From assembly GCA_021397835.1 (NCBI GenBank), contig JAJFZO010000191.1, positions 4,593,001 to 4,657,000 of the forward strand: a DNA stretch of 64,000 bases. The letters run 5' to 3'. The DNA comes from Moringa oleifera (taxonomy: Eukaryota > Streptophyta > Magnoliopsida > Brassicales > Moringaceae). Below, one piece after another: positions 35,760-47,500 of this stretch. The first letter of the stretch is position 1, and each line of letters starts with the position of its first letter. The notes below the pieces were generated by a model. It ran no database searches, was not told the origin of the DNA, and saw only the letters and a program-made list of their open reading frames with translations. A program made the position numbers and the translations under genes.

Positions 35760-37973
35760 ATTTATGATTGGTCCATTGACATAACTAAGTTTAATTAAAA
35801 ACATAATTAGTTTAATTTTTTTTACAATTTTTTATGTTTCTTATTAAAATATTTTAAAAATAATTTAAATAAATTTTAAATTTGATTAAAATTTTTAATT
35901 TTTAAATATATTTTTAATATTTAAAATTTTTAATTTTTTATGATAATAACTTAAATATTTTTTACATAAATAAAAAAATTAAATAAATTTATTATAAAAT
36001 ACCTCTTATTTGAATATTTTAATTTAAAATTTTTAATAAATTTTATTTGATCTATATATATATACATTTAAAAAATTTATTTAATTTTTTAAAAAATTTA
36101 TATAAAAATAGATAAAATTGGTACTTTTAAATTATTTTATTTATTATAGTATTATAATAAATTGATATATATATATATATACACATTTAAAAACCATATT
36201 TTTTATAAAAAAATGTTTTCTTAAATATTGTTATTAATTATTTGGTGTTATTTTCTTTTTTTAATTACTATAACATTCAAAAAGTAATTCCAGCCTGCTA
36301 GCAGAAATTATCCTTTTCCAACTCATACACAAATCAAGCATATAGTATGACCTCTAACATACCTAATAAATTTAAATTTTTCCATCGTGTAGGCAATGGT
36401 CTTACTGTTGTTCGGACATCGAAAAGCCTATAAAAATATTATAAGAATGTAATAAGGTCTTTTATATAACTTGCAGGTACATGAACGACAGCAACTACTC
36501 TCACAAACTGAACCACTGAAAATCTCTGGGGAGCATTGAACTTGTTCTAATTACAAGTGTGGGTAGCCACAACACAGTCTCCGCAGCACTCAAAGTGCAT
36601 CAACTGTTCTATTTAAGGGTTTGGGCTACGAGCTCTAGAGCCTTAGAAACACTAAGATAATGGCTTACAGGGTCGTTTGATTATGCAGTCTCTGTAATAA
36701 ATATTCAAATCAGTTGCTTTGATCTCAGTTTTATTTAATTTTGATAAAATATTATAATTTAATAAAATAATTTATAAGTAATTTACTTATTTTTAAAAAA
36801 TTTATACAATAAAATAAAAAAATATTATTTATTTTTCTATTAAAAAACTCAATGATTCAAAGCAGAAAATCATATTTATTCATATAATAATTAGCAGGTT
36901 TAATCATTCTTGATTGTACACTAGAACTAGATACGAGAGAGATCTATATAAAAAAGAGAAGACAAATTAATGCAAATGTAGATTTATATGCAACTCATGA
37001 CATAGTGATCTTGACAAACAATCGTCAATTTTTTACTGATATGAATTTTAGTATTTTTTAAAGTAAAAGTCATATAAAATTTTAATATTTATTATATACT
37101 ATTATTTAAATTTTAATATTTAAAAAATAATAAATAAACTTTGATGTATTAATTTGATTTAAATTGATTTTATTAAAAAATTTAAAAATTATATTATTAA
37201 AATTAAAGATTTTAGATAACGAATTTTTACTTAAAAATTTTTACAGATGTAAAAATATATTTAAAAAGTACTATCACAAAAAAATTTATAAAATTTTAAC
37301 TGCTGAAAATATTTTTAAAAAAATTTATAATATTAAAATTTTTTAAAAATAAAATAATTATAATTTTTTTGTAATGATAGTTTGAATATATTTTTTACAC
37401 ATCTAATAAATTTTAAGTCAAATTAGTTGTATAAGATCTTTAATTTGAATATTTTTAATTTTTAAATTTTTTAATAAAATTTAATTTATATCGAATTGAT
37501 AAATTAATGTTTGATGTATTATTTTTTAAATATAAAAATATAATTATTATATAAATTAAATATCAAAATTTTATGAGATTTTATTTTTTTAAAAGATATT
37601 AAATACATAATAATATTAAAAATTTTATATTAAATATAATGTATATATATATATTAAAAGTCAGCTGTAACTCTTGTTAGCTTCTCAGTGGTTCAATGTC
37701 TGCCACACATTTCTGTGCCATTACAGCACTGATGGGATTCAAATAGGTTCATGGGCACCCAAAGACTAACATAAAATCACCAGCTAGGGACTTGCTCTTG
37801 CTGCAGCAAAAAGAGGCAAAAGAAAGAGGAACATGCAAGAAGTAGTACAGTAACCAATTTGATATATTTAGATATCTAAGAGATTTCAGTGTCTGTGTTT
37901 TCTGATACAAAAGTTCACGTCGAATTCTGATACCATAAGCACCTGCAGAGAGAAAGCCTTGAATGTGTTCGAA
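35760..37973. other. AT-rich intergenic DNA
   Basis: No gene was seen. It includes TATATA runs (36050-36065, 36165-36185, 37640-37655) and the fold-back element at 37065-37590. The last ~300 bases are less AT-rich and should hold the 3' untranslated region of the next minus-strand gene. Confidence 0.55.
37065..37590. repeat. AT-rich fold-back (inverted repeat) element, ~200-base arms
   Basis: The left arm (about 37065-37280) matches the reverse complement of the right arm (about 37370-37590) over most of its length. Shared ordered words include CATAAAATTTT-ATATTTA, TATTTAAAAAATAATA, TTTTATTAAAAAATTTAAAAATTA, AATTAAAGAT-TTA and AGATGT-TAAAAA-ATATTT-AAA. A central spacer of about 90 bases separates them. 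The same words occur in the 3285-3880 element, so the two are probably one family. Confidence 0.65.
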
Positions 37974-38918
37974 TCAACCAATTCGAATTACTGGAACACA
38001 ACGGCGTGCTGATAATAACTCATTCATCTGTGAAATTTGAAGCATGAGCTGGCTTATCTTCTGCATAATGAAATTGAATCAGAGTGAGTTAAATTTTCGT
38101 GCATTGAATCGCATAGAAGCTCTTGTTGAAGAGTATTGATTGCAGATATGGTGAACTTTGTAAGAGCATCTGGTTCGAGAATTAGCAAGAAACCAAACAC
38201 GTTTGCTTGTAAATATAGAATGATCAACAATTTGCTTTCAGGTCTGTAATCAGATTATTCATTCAGTACTTTCACAAACAATTGTGATTTCTCAATGCAT
38301 CAGAAGAAAATCATGAGGACAGGAAGTCAAATTATCGGGTAATGTGTTTGAGGAATGAACCTGGTCCTTTTCTTCGAGGAGCAGGACGACGCAATTTTTC
38401 TTCTCTTCCTGGACTCTTCTACGCCATCTCTGTACCTTGACATACGCCAAGGACAGCAGCAGTGCTGCTACTACTCCGGTGACTGAAGCAAATGACCTAA
38501 AACTCCAACTGTAAATCACATAATAACGAACTTGCCCAGCAATTTGCCGAACTTTAGTGCTCAAAACCCTAAAATGCAACCTCAAATGCCTCCCAAAATC
38601 ATTAGCCACACGCAGAAGATAATCTCTCCTTGAGCCATCACCGGTTGAAACATTACGCCCGGACGACGAATATGAAGACAAAGGAGCAGAAGAAGACGAA
38701 GATGACGGCGAAACCGGTGAATTCCGTTGCTCATGAATCTGTAAGCCTTCATGGCGGCTCGGAGGAAACACAGACAAGTCATCTTGGAGATAGTTTTCTC
38801 TAATGAGCACCATCTCCCAATCTCTTGATTGGCTTGTGGAAGGCATGTGGAGGGACGACGGCGTCTGGATTTGCTCCCATTCTTCAAAGCTTTCTGCCAT
38901 TTCTTCTGCCACACTCAT
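37974..38918 (-). CDS. Small conserved plant membrane protein of unknown function
   Basis: Exons 38918-38361 and 38060-37974 join in phase 0 to 214 aa. The N-terminus is acidic and aromatic (AESFEEWEQIQ). A Ser/Pro-rich low-complexity stretch lies around residues 68-90, and an amphipathic, Arg-rich region follows. One strongly hydrophobic segment (about 147-163, SVTGVVAALLLSLAYVKV) is followed by a basic RWRRRVQEE stop-transfer. The short last exon reads KISQLMLQISQMNELLSARR and ends PVIRIG. I recall near-identical C-termini in other plant proteins, which supports the second exon over read-through to the 38292 stop. The topology suggests a single-pass membrane protein with its Ser-rich N-terminus on one side and a coiled-coil-like tail on the other. 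No function is known to me. Confidence 0.8.
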
Positions 38919-41519
38919 TTCCTAGGAAATTCAAAGAATTTTCTCGAACAAGAGCTCAGAGGCTCACTCTAAGTGCTGCAAGCTTAAAAGGAATGTCCGA
39001 CGAGTTCGATCCTCCGGATAAGGTGATATTTCTCCCGAATCTAAAGGCTTCCATATATTGACCAAGCACATTAAAAACATCTTTTAAAAGATATTTCCGA
39101 TAAAAATATCCAATTCGGACAAAAGACAGAATTGTTTAGTTATCACTTTGTACTTGGCTACTACAAATCCCATTTTTAAGATATATTTTAGGATAAATAT
39201 TATTTAAAGTATTAAAAATATTTTTTATTTTTTATTTTAAAATTTAAAATATATTTAAATAAATTTATATTTTTAATCATTATTTTAATTTTTAAATTAT
39301 TGATAAAAAATAATTAATTTAAATTATTTTAAAAAATAAAAATACATTTTTATTATTAAAATATTTAAAAATAACTCAAACGAATTTTATATTTTATTTT
39401 GAATCAAGTTCTTAATTTTAAATAATTTTAACTCACAAGTCATTATTATAATATTTTTAAATTTTTAATAACAGATATTATTTAAAAATATTTTTATACT
39501 AATTTTTTTGTGATGATAATTTAAATATTTTTTTATATTCATAAAAAATTTAAGTTAAATTTTAAAATTTTTTAAAATAAAATTTAATTTAAATATTTTT
39601 ATAATTTTAAATAATATTTAATTTATTTTTAATTATTATTATTAAACATAAAAAACTATTTACTTTATAGTGTGTGTATATATATAGATGTTTAATGATG
39701 TTTAAATATGTAATTTTTTTATTAATAAAATATTATTTGCTGAGTGATAGTCATGCAGTTTTATTTTTCAGAAAATTGTAATCTTAAAAAGCATATTGAC
39801 AACAAAAATAAGGTAAATTTATATTTAAATTTAGTTGGCACGTTGAAATTCAGCCTTTTTTAGATTTATATGGGAAACATCATCACGAGCCATAAATCTA
39901 TAACATTATTTATTTTAATAAAATTATATTAAATTATTTTTAAATTATTATAATAGATTTATTTCAAAGAAAAAAATATTAATAAACTTATACCATACAT
40001 TATTCATTAATCAATAATAGCTAATGTAAAATTTGGTTACCATTTTCAAGCCTTAAAAGTAAAGAGGCATCAATGACATGTACCTATCACTTAATCATGC
40101 TTTTTGCGTGTGTGTTTCATTCAAATGCATTTCATTTGTTAGTTATATTAAAATTAAAATAACAATAATGCATAAAGGCATAGAACAACATATTTTAATG
40201 TATTATCAAAATGTAAATAAAGCCATTAAAGTATGCTATTTCAACAACTGGGGATACGGTTGACCACAGGAGTGTTCTCACTGGAGTGCCCAATGGGGAA
40301 ACGCCACTCTCAAATAAAACCAAACGCGATGAGATGGTGAGATACCCTTACATAATTGGAGCAACGACAGGAAGAAATGTACCTGACAAGCTAAGCATCA
40401 GTATTGGTTGGTCAGCGATTCTAATATACTAGTGCCAGAAGAAGAACACTGCCGGGGCGCTCCCTGGCGAAACTCAAACCACAAAACGAGCCGGTAAAAG
40501 AACCAAGCGAGCAAGCTACCGGTATTGACTGCTGCACTCCTGTTGGAAGTTGATTAAGTCTTTATTCCTTCCATAGAACCGTTACTCAGCTGTTACTTGT
40601 TGGCTTTCTGTTAGTAGTTCTGCTCCTCTTCGACACTGCAAAGTCTAAACAACGCGTGGTTTGATTTCTTTTTCCGTTTCATGTCTTCGTCCATCTGCTT
40701 CATGGCAAATTCTCTGCGTTTTATTTTGATTGGTTTGTCAGTTTGGAAATGCATGAAATTCAGCTGTGTGATTGAATTTGGCTTCACCATAGTGAAACTT
40801 GCCTTCCCTACATTAGCTGTGTATGGATTGATTTGCAGTATTTTCTCTTCTCTGGCGATGTGAGATTTCCTTCCATCTTTCTGTTTTCGTGGCTAATTTT
40901 CTCAAGTATATGTATTACAGAGAGCTAGATCGAGAAATGAGAAATACTTGAATTGGAGATTTTGCTGGTTGAGAAAATTGATTGTAGTCTTAATTAATTG
41001 ATTAAGTGCTGACACCATATTCTCTAGGAGTTTTATCCTTCAACGCCGAGTTGGCTTTCACTTTAGACTTATGACTCCCGTACTCAAGATTCTAACACAA
41101 CCTGGGGATTCACCTTTAACTAGACTTAAGATGTTGACCTTATACTGTGAATAATCCATAATCTGGCCACCATGTCTAACATTGTTCGTGTTGCCTCATC
41201 CACTTTAGCTACAGTTACATTGCATGCCCAAACTGTCCAGAGCTTTGAGTAAATCGAATTACAATTTGCATGTCGTTTCCCTTAGATACACATGATGGTA
41301 TTTAATTAATCAAGCCTACTTGTGGATGCATGTATAAATCCAGCAAACAAATTTGTGCTATTGCTTTTGGTGTAAAAATCTGTTGTTGCAAGCTGCTTAA
41401 TAGGAGTCCTTGGTTGATTTTATGATTTTTCTCTCGGTTATTTTTAAAGTAATTTGTTTATACTTGTTGCAGTTTTTCCTGAGCATTTGATCTCAAGGTT
41501 TTAAGATTAGTCTGGAAGA
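38919..41519. other. Intergenic DNA and probable leader of the OSCA gene
   Basis: 38919-39060 is the promoter side of the small membrane-protein gene. 39170-40020 is very AT-rich with no gene. From about 40240 the composition rises. 40560-40858 followed by a donor-like GTGAGATT (about 40859), together with the acceptor TTGTTGCAG ending at 41472, would give a spliced 5' leader for the OSCA-type channel, whose ATG is at 41520. Leader exons are inferred. Confidence 0.45.
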
Positions 41520-44500
41520 ATGCTCGTGTCTGCTCTGCTAACGTCTGTGGGGATAAATTCTTGCTTCTGTGTTTTATTCTTTGTGCTATACTCAGTACTG
41601 AGAAAACAACCTAGTAATTATGAAGTTTATATACCTCGCTTACTAGCTGAAGGAAATTCTAAAAGGAGAAGTCGCTTCAACCTAGAAAGGTTAATACCTT
41701 CTCCCGATTGGGTGAGGAAGGCTTGGAAAATCTCCGAAGAGGACTTGTTGTCATCTTCAGGGTTAGATGCTCTGGTTTTCATGCGTCTCATAACCTTCAG
41801 GTAATGGAGGTACTCCATAATTTAAACCTTTTTTTGGAGACATGACTAGCTGAGGTATTCTCTCTTTGTCTCTTTTTCTCTATCTTTGTGAGTGTGAAAG
41901 GATGAACATTCAACTTGGTATTCCCTTCCGTATATAAGTTTCCAGCAATGAATGATTGACTAGAAAGACAAAGGAAAAAAAAAAAGAAAAAAACAAAAGA
42001 AAATTTGTACACAGCAAACGTACATCACTTCTATCCTAGAGTCACAGGAAAGGGCATTATAATTTTCTCTTTATTTTCACCATTGTGCAGCTCTGGTTTA
42101 TCACTTCTTTTTCTTCTGATTTTAATCTTCTGACTCAGGTTCATGCTGTTTCTGCAGTTTGAAAGTATTCTTGTTCGCTGGCATCATTGGGATTTTTGTT
42201 CTCCTACCAGTGAACTGCACTGGAAGTCAGCTTCATGAGATTGACTTTACTGATTTGTATAAAAATTCTTTGGATTTATTTACCATTTCAAACGTAAAAA
42301 GTGGCTCAAAAAGGTAACTAATAGCTCAAAGTCCTTTTAGTGTGACTCAATCTTAGAGTGAAGTGTCAATAGTAGACTGTTGCGGGCTTCTATTGCATTG
42401 AGCCAAATATGAAGGGTTTTTGTGTTCACATTGTAATGGAGCATGCTCTTTGTGTGAGGGCTGAAATTATTTGTTATAATGAGTCTGTGGTTATTTGGTT
42501 GGTTGACATTACCTATAAGATCATATTTTGCTTTATCTGGAGCTTATTTTTTCTGCGTAATATTGGCTTATTATTTAGTTTCATGGATGTTTACTTTGTT
42601 TCCCACCTCTCCTAGTTTGATTGGTTGATTTCCATGATGCTGCCTTACTTAAAATGTTCAAACCCTTCATATGTTCAAGAACTGGATTATGAGCAAATTA
42701 ACATAAGATCATTATTTTGTTAATATACGGCCTGATCATGGAGGATCAATCCTATGGTGATTATACTTACTCTTTAACACGACAATAAAATAGATGTTAT
42801 GGCTTTAATGGCTCTTTATATTATAGCCGTAGTTGAATTTCTGTTTTGTCACACCTGTCTAACTACTTTTACATCCGGTTCTTCTTCTGCATGAGATGTT
42901 TTCATGGTGATCTTGGGCATATTTTTCAATTTGAAAAAAGCAAGGACATATAAAAAGGACTTTGGTAGGTAACTAAAGGTAGGATGAACATCTGATTAAT
43001 ATCTTTAATTTTCTATATGCAACAAAAAAAAAAAAAACCTAGAAATTTCACCAACTTGAAGGTGTTCTCGATTTAGTTAATGGCATGAAATTGATAGCAT
43101 GGGTCTGAAAAGGAGCTGACTCTACTAAGGGCAAAGAACATGATTGCTGAGGATACTATGTTCTAGATAGAGCCAAACCGTAGAGGAACCTGTCTATGTT
43201 TCAGTTTCTTTCCACAGCTAATCTTTTTTTTTCCAAGGAATATTGTGGATGTTAAGTGAATTTTAGCTTGATTAAAGAACCCCAGCTATTCAATTGCTTG
43301 CTTTTGGAAATAGGCTTATCTTATCTTTGTCAAATATTTATTGCTAAATCCAAGGTTATGTGGGTCTGATAGCTCAACTTCATACAGCATTACTCATATC
43401 TTTGTGATTTGACAAGTTCTACAAAGTGATAAATTTCTTATTGCATCCAAAATATCTTGTGTGCTTATATTGAACGCATAATTTGTAGAACCACCAACTA
43501 ATTTCACCTTTGGGCAGGTTATGGGTTCACTTCTGGGCTGTGTATCTTGTCACTGCATTCGTGTGTTGTCTTCTATATTATGTAGGTGAAATTTTTGCAT
43601 ACTTTATTAACTAGAATTTCATGTCTTTTTGTCTTTCAAGTTTCCACAAAATGTCTTGAGATTATAATGAAGTATCTGTTTCTAAGCGAGATCTGTAACT
43701 ACCTTTATAGTGGAAAGAGAACTGATTTCTAAAACTTACTTTGATGATGCTGGTTATAATTTTCTTGAATGTAAATGAAGAAAGCAAGGATATTAGCTTT
43801 ACAAAAGCCGGAGAAAAGCTGAAAGTTGCTCAGTACTAAATAGTACTTTATTTTGCAGGAATACAAGTATATTACTTCAAAAAGGATTGCGTATTTTCTT
43901 TCATCCAGACCTCAGCCACATCAGTTCACCATCTTAGTTCGTAGTATTCCTGTTCCTGCTGGTGGTAGTGTCAGTCAAAGTGTTGAGAGATTCTTTAAAG
44001 AGTATCATTCTTCTACATATCTGTCACATATGGTCATCCGTAGGACAAGTAAACTTCGAAGTCTAGTTGTAAGTACTTCTGATGGTTTTCTTTTCCTTAA
44101 AACATTTTTAAATATCTTTGCATGCAGTCATACACAAAAGGTGGTAAATCGATCTACTTGAGTAATGTCTTCATCTCATGTGGTTCAATTTTGCTAAGAT
44201 GTTTCCTGTGCTTGATGCATCCTTCTCTTGTACTACTTTTGTTTTGTATTTCTAGAAAATCAGTTTTACAGTGTACTTGAGGAAATTGAGTGTTGTAGGA
44301 ATAATATTGACCATGGATATTACAATGATTTTGGGAAATGGGATAGGAGTAGAAAATTGAGCAAAAATGTGGCCCAAAAATATTTGAAATATGAAAGCAG
44401 AATATGGTTTCTAAAGACGATATAACTGATTTATGATTGATATTATCTTTTATATTGTCTAGTGATTGCTACAGTCAACGGATTAGAACTTTTTGAATGT

Positions 44501-47500
44501 CTTTATTTCATATTTGGAACTTGAGGGGAAAGTCCATGAGGCCAACGTCCTTGCTCAAATTTCTTATGAATTGTATTTTGTTTATTTTGGTCAACTTGAA
44601 GAGCCTAGTGGCAAAATGTGTAGAAAAAGCTAATTATACCTTGCCACTGGAGAAATCTGTCTTCATCTTGTTTGTTTGTTTTTTTTTTCCTATTGGTCAA
44701 TCTATCCTTAGAAATCTACGTCTGCATGAGTAGGTACGCTAGATATGTCTGTGAATATTACCAGAGTGGATGATCTATGCAGGCCAATAAATGATGAAAT
44801 CCAAACTTTTGACGTGATTACATGGCCTTCAACTGGTCAGAAAATACCAGGGACTGAAATTTATTGACCATCTTGTAAGATGGAGAAAGCTCTCAAACCA
44901 GTTAAACCTACATGCAGTAAAGTTCAGAATCTTGAAACCTGAATTATAAGTGTTGAGTTACTGGTATGCTCTCTTAAGGGATTTTGATGGATGTGTGTTT
45001 GTTTTCAACTTAGTTTGGTTGGTGATACAACTTAATGTGTGCATATATTTGGTTTTTGTGTTCTCTTAAGTACTCTTTTAGTGAGCTTCTTATTTATCCT
45101 AAAAGTTTTAAAAAAATGGTTCATAGAGATACTTCTACCTGTATTTTGCTGATGGCATTTTGACTCCACCTCCTTCCAGCAGTTGCTTTAGGAAATAATC
45201 TGTAGGAATACAAAAACTGCCTTTTTTTTTTCTTTTACCATTCAGCCTTGATAACCTTTTCCACCCTGAGCTCGTTGAAATTTATCGAAATGGGAGATAT
45301 CGGTAGTATGCCCCCATTTGGGGGGTTTGGAATTGGGTTGCTCTGGCTCTTGGTTATTTGGGGGGTGGGTGTACTTGCAGCCATTGTCTTTATGAGGTTG
45401 CTTGTTCGTCAAGAGAAAGAAAGAGTTACATGGCTCAATTCCTCCCATGAAAAGTGTAGAAGGAAACAAAGTTTTCTTTATGTTTCTGTTTCATTTTTTA
45501 GAGGGATTTTTATTTCAAATATTTTTGAAGGAATTTGACATGGAATTATGTTTTGACATTGCATCTTGGACAGGGAATATTGTACTGTTTCTAGTGCAAA
45601 TTGTTCTTTGGATGAGTTCTGTTGCTGCAAGAAGAGCTTGGATGATAACATTTTCTAAGTACAAAATGTTTTCTTATTTTCATAATTACTGTCAAAAGTC
45701 TCTTTTTACTGCAGTTTAAATGGTTTGAGGAGTTAAATATAGGATTAGCTTGTGTGGGGGCACAGAGAAGAATAGAGTTGGTTAGGAGACTGAGAGAAGA
45801 GATAAGAGAAATGGAGCATGTTTACTCAAGTTTGCTTGGCTCAGAAATCTGTGCAGTACTTCGCCGTTGTAGTCTTTGAATCAGTTGTATCCATCTTCAC
45901 CACTTTAGAGTGTAATGACAAACCTAAGAAATATGTTGGTAGGAATTTCATACTTCATCTTCAATGTCTTATGCTGAAAATGATTGTCTCTTCTTCCATT
46001 TGATACTTCAGTTGAGTTGCCAACTATGAGCTACCCATAAATGATTTTGTTCAGTGATTGGAATCCTAAATTGAGATTATTAAATGGTTTATTGATTATT
46101 ATGAAAAGAAGAAAAACATTATTTATTTGTAACTCTGAAAAGTAGCCCATGAACATGAGAACAAAGTGCATGATCTTAAATGTATGTAACCAAAGTTAAT
46201 CGTTACTATCTTTTTTCTCATTTAATTATTTTGCAGATGCCATACTAGAGTTAATTCTTTCACCTATTAGTTTCAGAGGATGTGTTTTACCTCTCTCTGT
46301 CTATTAATTTGATGTAGATCTTATTGTATTTAAAGCTATTGATGTGACATTTAACCACTTGTTCACTGCATTGCCTCTGGAAAGATGGTTGTAGTCTCTT
46401 TTGCCTCATTATTTCTGATGTTAATTTTCCTCATTTTTTTCTAGAGTGATGCAAAAGAATTTTCGAAAAGAGTGGTTCACCTACAGTCAGATCGCACTCA
46501 AAATAAGTACAAGCGTTTTGGTTTGTTTGGGGGCAAGATTAATATCATTGATCACTCTGAGAAGTTAGAAGACATGGAGCAGAATATGAGATTGGGGCAA
46601 TCAGAGGTTTCATTGTCAGGAGAAGTATGTGTTTGTCCCAGTTTCTCGTCATCCTTGGGGAAAAAAAGCTTTCCTCCTTTGTTCTCTCTCTCTCTCTCTC
46701 GTTTTTCATTTGCGAAGATGTATTTGTTTCTATATGTTCATTCTATGTTACATCAAATGTTGTCAAGCAAATTAAAGACTGCATCATAATTACATAATAT
46801 TGCGAACCCTAGTATTTCTCTATTTATTTCTAGATTGTTTTTACTTCTAATTAGATCAGGTTTTAGTGTTATTTTGGTTTAGATGCCTTCTATTCACTGC
46901 ATCTTTTGTTTTGTATGAAAAGGAAGTTAGAGCTGCCTTTGTGTCCTTCAAGTCTCGGTATGGTGCTGCCACTGCATTCCATATGCAGCAGTCAATCAAT
47001 CCCACACAGTGGCTAGTGGAGCAAGCTCCAGAACCTCATGATGTTTACTGGCCATTCTTTTCTTCAACATTCATGAGAAGATGGATTTCTAAGCTTGTGG
47101 TTGTAGTTGTTTGTATTCTTCTGACAATTCTGTTTCTTATCCCTGTTTTGGTTGTGCAAGGTCTGACTAATCTAAGTCAGTTGGAAATCTGGTTTCCATT
47201 TCTGAAAGGCATCCTCACCATGTAAGTAGTTTAAATGATGGCTTTTTTCATCTTTGCATAACCAATATCGTCTTTGATGCCTAATTCTAGGCCTGCATAA
47301 AATAAGATAAAGGGATATTGTTTGTGTTTATGCATGTGAGCCTGAATTCTAATGAATTCCCTTCATTGTCTAACAATTACTGCTTTTGCTTCTTAAAGCA
47401 TAACCTTGGGCACTGTCTTCACTGTTTTAATTGATTTATGAAGTTGTAGAGCTGAATAGTCTTATAAATGCAAGGAACCCAGTTGGTAGCAATCTTTACA

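Noticed and set aside
45248..45719. Intron 4 frames as missing OSCA exons
   Set aside because: Exons at 44068 and 46445 join in phase 0 and the joined protein is continuous across the family alignment I recall, so nothing is missing.
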